From Coix lacryma-jobi var. lacryma-jobi (lineage: Eukaryota; Streptophyta; Magnoliopsida; Poales; Poaceae): DNA of 64,000 bases. Each line of letters begins with the position of its first letter. The first letter of the stretch is position 1. A program made the position numbers and the translations under genes. Location: positions 27,150,842 to 27,214,841 of the forward strand of contig CM019822.1 in assembly GCA_009763385.1 (NCBI GenBank), in the 5' to 3' direction. This document shows, one piece after another, positions 22,405 through 32,639 of this stretch. Under the pieces are notes generated by a model. That model ran no database searches and was not told where the DNA came from. It was given only the letters and a program-made list of their open reading frames with translations.

Positions 22405-23644
22405 TAGTCGAAGCTAAAAATTAGCCCAAATTAGCTAAGGTTAGTTAACACCTCAGAAGACTTTATGAGATAATTGTTTGCTCTCCCTTTCTGTTTTGCT
22501 ACAGCAGGGGTTAGACCTTTGGTCAGCTTTTGCTGTCCTTGTATTGTACTATTAGAAGTATGGCAATAGGCCAACTTAGTAGTGGCATGCATCAGCCATT
22601 TAGGGAGTAGTTGGGGCTTGGGGCTGAGGTCAGCCATACTCTTGTGTACCTTATAGTTGGTATAAGAGTTGTATATATACTCTACCCCTAGCAATGAAAA
22701 TTTCAGTTCAGGTGCTACACATTCAGAGTTTCAGACTTGTGCAAGTGTGCTCTGTTCTCACACCTTCTCCTACCTCTAGCCGTAAGTGTGTGTGTGTGTG
22801 AGTAGAGGTGAGCTAATTGCTCACCTGAGCAGGGAGATCGAGGGCCAACAGACTTGGCTAAAGAATTAACTCACCTGTTAGCTCTCCTGTTTGGATGCAC
22901 TAGAGCTAATTTAGTTAATTTTTAGCTAGCTAGCAATTAGCTCATGTATCCAAACAGGCCCTAAATCATCAACAGATCAAGTGTGCAGTGATATACTCCC
23001 CGAGGAGGCTATAGTATATACCCAACTATATCAATATATCCATCAATATCAGATTACAAACTATACTGCTTGGATTTATGTCATGCGAAGGCTCAGTCCA
23101 TGAAATGTACAAAAATGTCATTTGGCCCAGATTTCAGAAAATTTCTTGCATGTGATTTCGATCAAGAGATGGCACTGTGGCAGGCTGGCACAATTGGCAG
23201 CAGGCAAGGAAATAGGTCCATAAAGGCAGCAGTCGGACATCAAAGAATAGGTTCACATGGGAATAGCACATGAAAACCACTCTCATGCCTCAGATTGTTC
23301 GTAGATGGTAGTTTAATCATGAAAACTAGGATTACTTAATTAGACCTTTGTGCATCTTAAGCTACAGACTTGCATTGATTGCTACTGCACACTTGAAGTG
23401 AGGAGCAGGTATGCAAATTTTAAAATATCATGGATAACAGAAAAAGTACTTTTGCCATATTTCATCTGTGAGCTGTGTAGTACAAGGCTGGTAAGCGTGA
23501 AAAATGAATGCTTAAACAGAAGCCGACTCTGAATTTAAGTTATGAGAAAATATTAATGATCCAACATATTATGTTTTCCCAGCAAAGTTTGAGCAAAAGT
23601 GCAGAACATATTATAGTTAATAATGCCAAAATATGTGGTTGTAC
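22405..23644 (-). other. FRL intron 1, remaining part
   Basis: No coding signal is seen. At 22434-22860 an LTR-like or promoter-like stretch (TATATATACTCTACCCC near 22671, a (GT)n run near 22787) may be another small insertion. The rest, 22965-23640, is unique AT-rich sequence. Confidence 0.5.
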
Positions 23645-23700
23645 CTGGGATTCTATTGATGAGCCCAAGACCCTTTAAGAGCACGGCAGATTTCTCTTCT

Positions 23701-23701
<1 letters not shown>
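23645..23701 (-). pseudogene. FRL exon 1 remainder after the LINE
   Basis: Immediately after the poly(A) tail of the LINE the minus strand reads EEKSAVLLKGLGLINRIP in one frame and ends at a consensus donor CCCAG|GT. This is the part of the FRL domain expected directly after the segment that ends at 32640. About 15 residues seem to be missing between the two pieces. Confidence 0.65.

Positions 23702-23742
<41 letters not shown>
23702..23742 (-). other. Poly(A) tail of the LINE
   Basis: 41 uninterrupted T on the plus strand. On the minus strand it is the A-tail directly after the LINE 3' UTR and before FRL sequence. Confidence 0.9.
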
Positions 23743-23744
<2 letters not shown>

Positions 23745-23762
23745 GAGTGAAAAGAGGATTCA

Positions 23763-24579
23763 TTAGCTAGGTATAATACTTGTACAATCCGCAGCGAGGG
23801 CTGCTTCAGCACACGCAGGTGCTGCCCCCCACCAGATATCCGATTGTTTACTGCGCCTAGCAAAACTAGCCAAAGCATTTGCAACTTCATTACCCTCTCT
23901 TTTCACTTGGGACATAACCCAATCACCCAATAATCTTGTGGTATTCTTGGCCTCCTCTATTGCGAAACCTGTCTCTGATCTATCTTTCCCAGGGGTCATC
24001 ATAGCAAATAGAACATGAGCACAATCTGTTTCGAAGATCACACGCATCACCCCTCCTTGGACAGCACGGTGCACGCCCTCAACGCAAGCTAGAGCCTCTG
24101 CTTCCGGAGCACTGCCGCATCTCCTGATGTATCGCCAAGCCGAGAAGATCACCATTCCATGGCCATCTCGTGCTACCACTCCCACACCTGCTTCGCCTGT
24201 TGATTCAATGAAGGAGCCATCAACGTTGATCTTGACCCACCCATCAGTAGGTGGTACCCAACTATGTTTAGGTGGGCGGGCTGATCTCCCCCTACTCCCT
24301 GATTTCTGAGACCCTATTATTGGTGCTTTTCCTTTTTCATCATCTGCCAAGGGTGTTGTGTTGGTGACCAGGTTCTCCCAATAGCTTAGCAAGAAACCAA
24401 CAGACTCGGTCACTGAAGAAGGCCCTGCACCATGAACAAGGTTATTGCGTATGTACCAGACTCTCCATAGTAGCAGCAGAACATAACTTCTTTGGGGTGG
24501 TGTACAACTTTCTAGCAGGATCAGCAGCCAATCTTTTCCGGTATACTGGAGCTTTGTGTCAACCGGCAGCTGCCAATGT
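23763..24579 (-). pseudogene. LINE RNase H domain (RVT_3-like)
   Basis: The C-terminal part of the LINE ORF2. It has the RNase H pattern WVKINVDGSF, then GVGVVARDGHGMVIFSA, APEAEALACVEG, FETDCAHVL and REGNEVANALASFARR. Upstream RSYVLLLLWRVWYIRNNLVHG is the usual linker. It continues the protein that breaks off at 30912: the MRQH end joins to HWQLPVDTKLQ across copia F. Confidence 0.85.
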
Positions 24580-25522
24580 TGTTGGAAATAAAGGCAATTT
24601 AGCAATCCATAAATTAATCCCGACAATTAGAAAAAGACTAACAACATGTATCACAGGTACATGATTTACCTCTAGCAAGCGATCTACTTCTAGTACCAGA
24701 AAGATACGGCAAGGAACAACATAAAGAAGAGAGACATCCTTACGGCGGGGTTGTCGGCGCGAAGACAGGAGAAGAAGAAGACCGGCGATGGAGATCGACG
24801 AACACCGGGCGCAGAGGAAGATGAGCGAGCAGTCGCGACGGCGCTTCCCAAAAACCTGATTCGCCTCCTACCCCGTGCAGGGACGCAGAGGAGACGAAGG
24901 CTTCGGAGCCTGCTCTCCCGGAACCGATGGCACGTCGGCGACGGGATGGGGAAGACGGCGGCAGCGCAGCACTGAGGAGAGGAAGAGATGAACTCTCACG
25001 GTACTGAGAGCGACGTCTCGCCTCATATTTATACACACGCGTCGCGGCCAATCAGGCAAGCAATTAGCCGCGCTTAATCACAGCATTATGGTAATTACCT
25101 TCCTTTAGTACACTTACCCTAATACGAGAATAATTGCTTACCAAATAGGTCAGCGCAATTTTCTCCATGCATGCAAAAAGATCTGGAGTGGCAAAAGGAA
25201 GCCGCGCGCCCGCAAAGGTCGGAGCGGGAATTCGACGGACCATTCACGCGCATGTCGTGCGTGCGCGCCCTTCGCCACACCACGCCCCGCCCAGGCGACG
25301 CGAGGCGAGGCGAGCGAGCGCGCGCGCGTGTGGTTCTTCCTTTTCTTCTCCCTAATAGCTCTAACAAGATGGAGGTAGCTCAACTATTTAAGTTGGCCTC
25401 ACTCTTCTTGAGCTAGCAATGTGGGACTAAAGTCCCCCACTATTGCACATATACATGCATGTGTGAGTGGGCCTTTGGGATTTATATGGAATTGTTTGGC
25501 CCATGGGCCAAAACATCTAACA
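24580..25522 (-). repeat. 3' LTR of copia F
   Basis: 943 bp, TGTTGGAAATAAAGG...AACATCTAACA on the plus strand. The plus-strand run AATCCCCCACC at 25523 is the polypurine tract on the element strand. Confidence 0.9.
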
Positions 25523-26221
25523 ATCCCCCACCATATCCCAAGGGCACGCGAGTCATTCTCCCTTTACCACAGTACTGTTTATATATCAGCTATTCAGTGG
25601 AGACCTGTTAAGGTTGAACATCCACCTAGAGCAACAAGCTTGACCCATCCGCAACTGCACAATGGACTATGCCTTGAATTGACAGTTTGGTGCAAATCGG
25701 CTTCACTTGAAGTCTTGACTGATACTAGGCAGCTATAGCCAACCCCGCGAGTGGAGCGTATAAGTCATACTCCTAACTCACTTCATGAGCTTATTAAGAT
25801 TACCCAATTCTTATAAACTGCGACTAACAGTTAGGCTCACATAGGTGTGTTCTTACAGGGATACTCTGTAGGACAGTATCTCGCTATAAAGCCTCAGAAC
25901 ACATTAAGACAAAGTCAACCTGCCTTACAGAAATGAGAGTACTGCATCTCCAATGGAGTGGGTAGGGAAAAGAATGTACTCTCCCGTTAACCAACAGCTT
26001 GTTCTCTCAGGTCCTAATTCACGGGATCTCCGATCACATAGGTTGGTTACTGCTGGGGTTAACTCACAAGGGTCTCAATCCCATCTCCTTCGATGCATTG
26101 TCAATCACGGTGCGTGATAATCCCTTTGTAAAGGGATCTGCCAGGTTCTTAGCTGTCTGGATGTATTCCACAGCTATTACTCCGGAGCTCCTTAATTTCC
26201 TGACAGACTTCAGTCTACGCT

Positions 26222-26817
26222 TTATATGTTTGCTGGACTTCTTCCCGTTGTCCTGTTATTCTTCACCTTCGTGATCACAGTTTGATTATCACAATTTATG
26301 AGAATAGCAGGAATTGGTTTCTCAACCAAAGGTAAGTCCATCAACATCTCTCTTAACCATTCAGCTTCAGCAGAAGCTGTATCCAGAGCTGTAAGCTCTG
26401 CCTCCATTGTTGACTTTGTAAGTATTGTCTGCTTACAAGATCTCCAAGAGACAGCCCACCACCCAAAGTGAATATATATCCACTAGTGGCCTTGAGCTCA
26501 TCAGCTTCCGTAATCCAATTTGAATCACTATATCCTTCAAGCACCCCTGGATGCCCTGAATAGTGAATTCCGTAACTCATTGTTCCTTTAAGATAGCGCA
26601 TTACTCGATCAATACCCTTCCAATGATCAGTTCCTGGGTTAGAGGAAAACCGACTCAACTTGCTTACTGCATATGAGATATCAGGGCGAGTTGCGCTAGC
26701 TAGGTACATCAATGAGCCAATTATTTGGGAATATCTCAGATGATCCTTTCCTAGCCTTTTATTCTTTCGAAGTATTAGGCTAGGATCATAGGGTGTTTGA
26801 GAAGGTTTGCTTTCCAT
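26222..26817 (-). pseudogene. Copia F RNase H
   Basis: Two overlapping frames. The first has YSQIIGSLMYLASATRPDIS, MRYLKGTMSYGIHYSG and YSDSNWITEADELKATSGYI. The second has MEAELTALDTASAEAEWLRE and LINCDNQTVITKV. Together they form the copia RNase H with one frame change near 26390. Confidence 0.8.
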
Positions 26818-27077
26818 ATACCCAAACGGTTCAAAACCTTTTCAACATAATGAGATTGCAAGAGAGTAATCCCATTCTCACCCTTGTTAAGTTTAATATT
26901 GAGGATCACATCGGCTTCTCCCAAATCTTTCATGTCAAAATTTTGGGATAAAATAATTTTACATCATTAATCTCATCGATACTGGTCCCCAAAATTAGTA
27001 TGTCGTCAACATACAAACATAGGATTACTCTCTCACCCCCACCATAACGGTAATACACACAAGGTGTCAGCGTTCAT

Positions 27078-27540
27078 TTATTGCAACCCAGCAGAGGTTA
27101 AAGTCTTTTCGAACTTCTCTCCATGGCCACTACTTTGGTGGCGCTGCTTTAGGCGTACAAGGATTTCACTAACTTGCACACCCGTGCCCTCTTGTCCTTG
27201 TGCTATAAATCCATCGGGCTGATTCATATAAATTTCTTCCTCTAACTCTCCATTAAGGAAAGCCGTCTTCACGTCCATCTGATGGACAAGAAGTTTATGG
27301 GAAGCAGCCAAGGATAATAGCACTCGGATTGTAGTTAATCTGGCAACCGGTGAGTAGGTATCAAAGAAATCCTCGTCTTCTTTTTTTGTAAAACCTTTGG
27401 CAACAAGCCTCGCCTTGTACTTTTCAATAGTACCGTCAGGCCTAAGCTTCTTCTTAAAACCCACTTACAACCAATTGGTTTGCAACCCACTGGTTTGTCT
27501 ACTACTTCCCATGTGCCATTTGCAGTGATGGAGTCCATCT
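27078..27540 (-). pseudogene. Copia F reverse transcriptase (fragmentary)
   Basis: RT blocks KARLVAKGFTKKEDEDFFDT, then VHQMDVKTAFLNGELEEEIY. The start (GTWEVVDKPVGCKPIGCKWV) lies in the adjoining frame ending the 27335-28171 ORF. The catalytic block near 27000 is visible only in pieces (LCLYVDDILILG-like reading on the minus strand at about 27000-27030) and is broken. Confidence 0.75.
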
Positions 27541-28678
27541 CACTACGGACTGCATCCTTCCAATAATCTACATCTGGTGATGCATAAGCCTCTGCAATGG
27601 TAGTGGGAGTATCATCTATGAGATAGACAATGAAGTCGTCACCAAAGGATTTTCCAACCCTTTGTCTCTTGCTCCTTCTAGGAGCCACAACATTGTCATC
27701 CTCATCAATAACAGGTGGGTTTATAATTGGCTCTATCGAGGGAGTGGGTTCGGGAATAAACTCATTAGACGAACTTGGTAAAGAGTAAGCAACATTCATC
27801 GGGAAAATATTCTCAAAGAAAGTAACATCCCGTGACTCCAAAAGTGAATCAACTAAAACCTCGGGCGATTCAGATTTAGCCACTAAGAACTTATATGCCG
27901 TGCTGTGATACGCATAGCCCAAAAAGATACAATCAACGGTCTTCGGTCCAAGTTTGCGTTTCTTATTAATTGGTATGCTTACCATGGCCAAACAGCCCCA
28001 AGTACGCAAGTAATGGAGTGATGGTTTCCTTCCTTTCCATCCTTCATACGGAGTTACATCACTGTTTTTGGTTGGAACTCTATTTAGAACATGACATGCT
28101 GTCAAGACAGCCTCCCCCCACCATGACTTAGCCATACCGGATGTTCCTAACATGGCATTCACCAAGTCCATTAACGTCCGGTTCTTTCTTTTTCGGCAAT
28201 CCCATTAGATTGGGGCGAATATGGGGGTGTCCGTTCATGAATTATTTCCATTCTCCGCACAGAAGAGATCGAACTCATTGGAAAAGTACTCACCACCTCG
28301 ATCGGACCTAACACGTTTGATTTTCTTTTCCAATTGGTTTTCTACCTCAGCTTTATAAGTCTTAAAAACTTCAAATGCCTCATCTTTAGTTTTTAGAAGA
28401 TACACATAACAATATTTAGTTGCATCATCGATTAAAGTCATGAAGTATCTTTTTCCTCCTTTTGTCAACACACCATTCATTTCACAAATATCAGAATGTA
28501 TGAGCTCTAACAATGTCGTGCACCTCTCGTCTACAGCCTTGTGAGGCTTACGAGGTTGCTTTGCTTGCACACATGCTTGACATTTTGAGCCTTTGACCGT
28601 AGAAAATTTGGAATTAAATTCATATTGGATAGACGCGACATACAACCAAAAATAATGTGACACAAACGTGAATGCCAT
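27541..28678 (-). pseudogene. Copia F integrase
   Basis: CQACVQAKQPRKPHKAVDER starts the zinc-binding end. LELIHSDICEMNG, KRVRSDRGGEY and, in the next frame, SWWGEAVLTACHVLNRVPTK and RTWGCLAMVSIP follow. D-D and the downstream GEAVLTA block identify a copia integrase. A frame change lies at about 28170-28240, where the catalytic Glu region should be. Confidence 0.8.
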
Positions 28679-29970
28679 ACATCAGCCACCGAATTGTTTG
28701 AATCACACATATGGTTCACAACTTTATTACAGAAATCGGAGAGTGAAAAGCGGAACAAGCCTCCGCTGTCATAACCTTTGCCAATGAAATGGCCATATCT
28801 CGAGACGACTACTTTATTAGACTCAAATACCAGCTTGAATCCATCTCGACACAAGAGGGATCCACTAACGAGGTTCTTCTTTATTGAGGGAGCATGCTGC
28901 ACGTTCTTGAGACGCACGATCTTTCCCGAAGTGAACTTCAGATCGACCGTACCAACACCAAGAACAGAAGCATGCGAGCCGTTCCCCATCATGACGGTTG
29001 AACCTCGTGCGACCTGGTAAGATGAAAACATGGAGATATCAGTACAAACATGAATATTGGCACCTGTATCTATCCACCAATCATTAGATTGACATACAGA
29101 AAATACACTAGGTAAGTAATTACCGTACCCAGATCCGCTAGGATCGCCAATAGTCACGTTGGCAGACTTCTGCCCCTGCTGATTCTTCTTGCCCTTGCGG
29201 TTCTTGCACTTCTTGGCGAAGTGTCCGTTCTCACCGCAAACGAAGCACACAACTTCATCCATGTTCATCTTCTTCTTCTTGAACTGAGTAGTCTGAACAG
29301 CCTTTTGCTTGTTCTTGCCAGCATGCTGCATCACATTGGCACTGGACTGTTCTGGGGCTTTTGGTGGAGCATCCTTTGCCCGAGCCTTCTCTTCAACATC
29401 AAGACCAGCCAACAGATCCTCAACTGAGATCTTTTGTCTTTTATGTTTCAGAGCAGTGGCGAAGTTTCTCCATGATGGAGGCAACTTGGCAATCATACCA
29501 CCAGCCACGAACTTGTCCGGCAAGACGTGTCCGAGTTGTTCAAGTTCCCTCACAATAAGTTGGAACTCATGAGCCTATTTCACGACTGAACGGTTTTCAA
29601 CCATTTTGAAGTCGTGATACTTCTCCATCACGTACAACTCGTGTCCAGCGTCTGCAGCACCAAACTTGTGTTCAAGTGCCTCCCACAGTTCAGCAGCGCT
29701 TTTGATGTTCATGTAAACATCACACAGTTGGTCAGAGAGCACACTAAGGACGCATCCGACGAAGATCGTCGTAGCCGCAGTAAACTCCTGCACCTCTTTC
29801 TCAGATCCGAGAGGTAGTGCTGGAGGATTACCCACGACCCAAAACACGCCCATAGCCGTGAGCCACAACTGGGCCCTCGTCTGCCATCTCTTGAAATTCA
29901 CACCAGTGAACTTCTCCGGTTTCATCATCGCATCAGTATATCCCTTAGTCATCGCTAAATGCCTATCAGG
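28531..29970 (-). pseudogene. Copia F gag and protease
   Basis: The frame has gag from KPEKFTGVNFKRWQTRAQLW (about 29930) to LEHKFGAADAGHELYVMEKY. An in-frame stop at 29575 interrupts it. After the stop come DKFVAGGMIAKLPPSWRNFA, zinc knuckle CFVCGENGHFAKKC (about 29225), protease WWIDTGANIHVCTD (about 29070) and pre-integrase VWHSRLCHIIFG. Only the one stop breaks the frame over 1.4 kb. Confidence 0.85.
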
Positions 29971-29979
29971 TTTTTGGAT

Positions 29980-30911
29980 TGTTGGAAATAAAGGCAATTT
30001 AGCAATCCATAAATTAATCCCGACAATTAGAAAAAGACTAACAACATGTATCACAGGTATATGATTTACCTCTAGCAAGCGATCTACTTCTAGTATCAGA
30101 AAAGATGCGGCAAGGAACAACATAAAGAAGAGAGACATCCTTGCGGGGTTGTCGGCGCGAAGACAGGAGAAGAAGAAGACCGGCGATGGAGATCGACGAA
30201 CACCGGGCGCAGAGGGAAGATGAGCGAGCAGTCGCGACGGCGCTTCCCAAAACCTGATTCGCCTCCTACCCCGTACAGGGACGCAGAGGAGACGAAGGCT
30301 TCGGAGCCTGCTCTCCCGGAACCGATGGCACGTCGGCGACGGGATGGGGAAGACGGCGGCAGCCGCAGCACTGAGGAGAGGAAGAGATGAATCTCACGGT
30401 ACTGAGAGCGACATCTCGCCTCATATTTTACACACACACGCGTCGCAGCCAATCAGGCAAGCAATTAGCCGCGCTTAATCACAGCATTATGGTAATTACC
30501 TTCCTTTAGTACACTTACCATAATACGAGAATAATTGCTTACCAAATAGATCAGCGCAATTTTCTCCATGCATGCAAAAAGATCTGGAGTGGCAAAAGGA
30601 AGCCGCGCGCCCGCAAAGGTCGGAGCGGGAATTCGACGGACCATTCACGCGCATGTCGTGCGTGCGCGCCCTTCGCCACGCCACGCCGGGGCGAGGCGAG
30701 CAAGCGCGCGCGCGCGTGTGTGTTTTTCCTTTTTTTCTCCCTAATAGCTCTAACAAGATGGAGGTAGCTCAACTATTTAAGTTAGCCTCACTCTTCTTGA
30801 GCTAGCAATGTGAGACTAAAGTCCCCCACCATTGCACATATATATGCATGTGTGAGTGGGCCTTTGGGATTTATATGGAATTGTTTGGCTCATGGGCCAA
30901 AACATCTAACA
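29980..30911 (-). repeat. 5' LTR of copia F
   Basis: 932 bp. The gag frame is open to within about 30 nt of the LTR edge, and no TGGTATCAGAGC primer site is visible at 29960-29979. Confidence 0.9.
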
Positions 30912-32628
30912 AATGTTGCCGCATTGCATCCCGAAGGGCTCGCGCTTGGGGGCACCGGACCACCGCATGGTGGCTAGTTTCGACCTCGTTCCCGCATAGG
31001 TCACACACTGGTGAGGCTTCCAGATGCCGCTGGTGTTTGTTTTGCTTCGTCGGCAGGATATCTCTGCACAATTTCCATGCGAAAATTTTGACCTTTGGTG
31101 GCACCTCACTTTTCCAAACATTGTTCCAGAGTTTTCTTTCCCCATCCGGGTGAGCATTGGTGGAGCCTAAATTATTTTCCCTGAACGATTCCATCAGAGC
31201 GATGTTGTAGGCACTCCGTACCGAAAATACTCCAGATTTCTCTGGCTGCCATGCCACAAAGTCATCCATTTGTCTTGACGAGATTCTGATTCTTGAGATG
31301 GCCTCGCAATCAGCTGGGTTAAAAACACCAGTGATCCTATTATAATCCCAGTCCGTCCCTTCTAAATTTAGGAGATCAGCTACCCAATGGAGTCGGCTTC
31401 TCCCTCGTCGAGTAGTGACGCGATGGGAAAATTCCCTTGGAATCCAAGGATCTCGCCAAATACGAATTTGTCTTCCATTCCCCACTCGCCATATGACTCC
31501 TTTTTTCAGCAACTCCAAACCGTGCATAATCGCCTGCCAAGTCTGAGAAGGATTGGAACAAAAGGCCGTGTCCAGCAGGTGACCTCTCGGGTAGTATCTA
31601 GCTTTTAGGATTCTTGCACACAAACTGTCCGGAAACTCAATAAGACGCCAAGCTTGTCGAGCGAGAAGTGCTTGGTTAAAAAGTCTAAGGTTTTTGAAAC
31701 CTAGTCCGCCGTGGCCCTTTTTCTGAGTTAATTTATCCCAGGCCAACCATGCCATTTTCCTTTTTCCCTTATCCGCTCCCCCCCAGAATTCACGGATCAT
31801 CTTGGTCAGCTCGTCACATAGAGTGAGGGGTAACTGGAACACACTCATAATATATGTCGGCAGCGCTTGAGCAACCGATTTGATTAGTACCTCCTTTGCA
31901 CCCACAGACATGCATTTTTCTGAATAATCCATAAGACGTTTACCCATTCTTTCTTTGATGGATTGGAACTTGTTTTTCTTTAGCCGTCCTCTAGCAGTTG
32001 GTAAGCCTAAGTACTTAGCTTCAAAAGCTGTAACCTGCACTCCCAGCAAACTTGAGACCTCTTCCTGTGTCATGGAGTCCCCCTTGGGATTGAACATAAT
32101 CGAGCACTTTGTTGGGTTAATAAGTTGTCCCGTGCATCTTTCATAACATTCTAAGGATTCCTTAATAACCGCAGTTTGCTCCAAAGTTGCCTTAAAGAAT
32201 AGCAATGTGTCATCAGCAAAGAGGAGATGGGAAATTCCCGGTGCCCCTCGACAGATTTTTAGTGCCTTCAATGAATCATCCTGAATTTTCCTATTAATCA
32301 ACTGAGAGAGACCATCAGCCACAAAAAGAAAGAGATATGGCGAAAGTGGGTCACCTTGGCGAAGACCACGTGACGGGGAAAAGGGTGCTGATAGCATCCC
32401 ATTGAAGCGGATCGAGTAGGGCACCGATGTCACACACCTCATGACTCGTTGCACCCATTCGCTTTGAAAGCCCAACTTCAGTAGAACCTTGTTAAGGAAT
32501 CCCCAATCTACACGGTCATAAGCCTTGGATAGGTCCAACTTATACGCATAAAAAGATCCACGATCATCAGAGTTAGTGCTGATAGCATGCATGCATTCGA
32601 AAGCAATAAGGGAATTATCAGTAATCAT
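30912..32628 (-). pseudogene. LINE reverse transcriptase and zf-RVT region
   Basis: An open frame of about 570 codons. RT blocks are FYAYKLDLSKAYDRVDW, GLRQGDPLSPYLFLFVADGL and HLLFADDTLLFFKA (catalytic F-A-D-D). Then come KYLGLPTARGR and, near the end, the zf-RVT-type WKSEVPPKVKIFAWKLCRDI and CDLCGNEVETSHHAVVRCPQ. It is cut at the 3' side by copia F. RT would prime at nicked chromosomal DNA. The N-terminal endonuclease is absent. Confidence 0.9.
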
Positions 32629-32639
32629 TCTACCAAAGA

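Larger units (their letters stand above)
15899..22961. mobile_element. Tourist-like MITE(s) in FRL intron, split by copia E
   Basis: The left end GGGTCTATTTGGATACACAT (15899) and the right end ATGTATCCAAACAGGCCC (to 22961) form an inverted repeat flanked by TAA on both sides, as in PIF/Harbinger-type MITEs. Copia E is inserted 30 bp inside the left end. Without E the unit is about 590 bp. Its right part (22889-22961) is itself a near-palindrome (CCTGTTTGGATGCAC...GTATCCAAACAGG). It may therefore be two MITEs, or one with an extra insert. Confidence 0.5.
24580..30911 (-). mobile_element. Ty1/copia element F inside the LINE
   Basis: LTRs are 24580-25522 and 29980-30911. AATGT flanks both sides (24575-24579 and 30912-30916), a perfect target duplication. 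The minus-strand order is gag, protease, integrase, RT, RNase H. Several stops and frame changes, plus small indels between the LTRs, show moderate age. Confidence 0.92.
23702..32638 (-). mobile_element. 5'-truncated LINE (L1-type), split by copia F
   Basis: The minus strand runs RT (from 32628), zf-RVT region, RNase H (ending near 23763) and a pure 41-base poly(A) tail (T at 23702-23742). Without copia F it is about 2.6 kb. The endonuclease and ORF1 are missing, so it is 5'-truncated as is usual for LINEs. It landed inside FRL exon 1. I see no clear target-site duplication: the FRL sequence after the tail (CAGAAGAGAAATC) is not repeated before the LINE start. Confidence 0.85.

Noticed and set aside
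22434..22860. An additional solo LTR or TRIM in the FRL intron
   Set aside because: TATA-like and leader-like sequence is there, but I found no paired TG/CA ends or target duplication.
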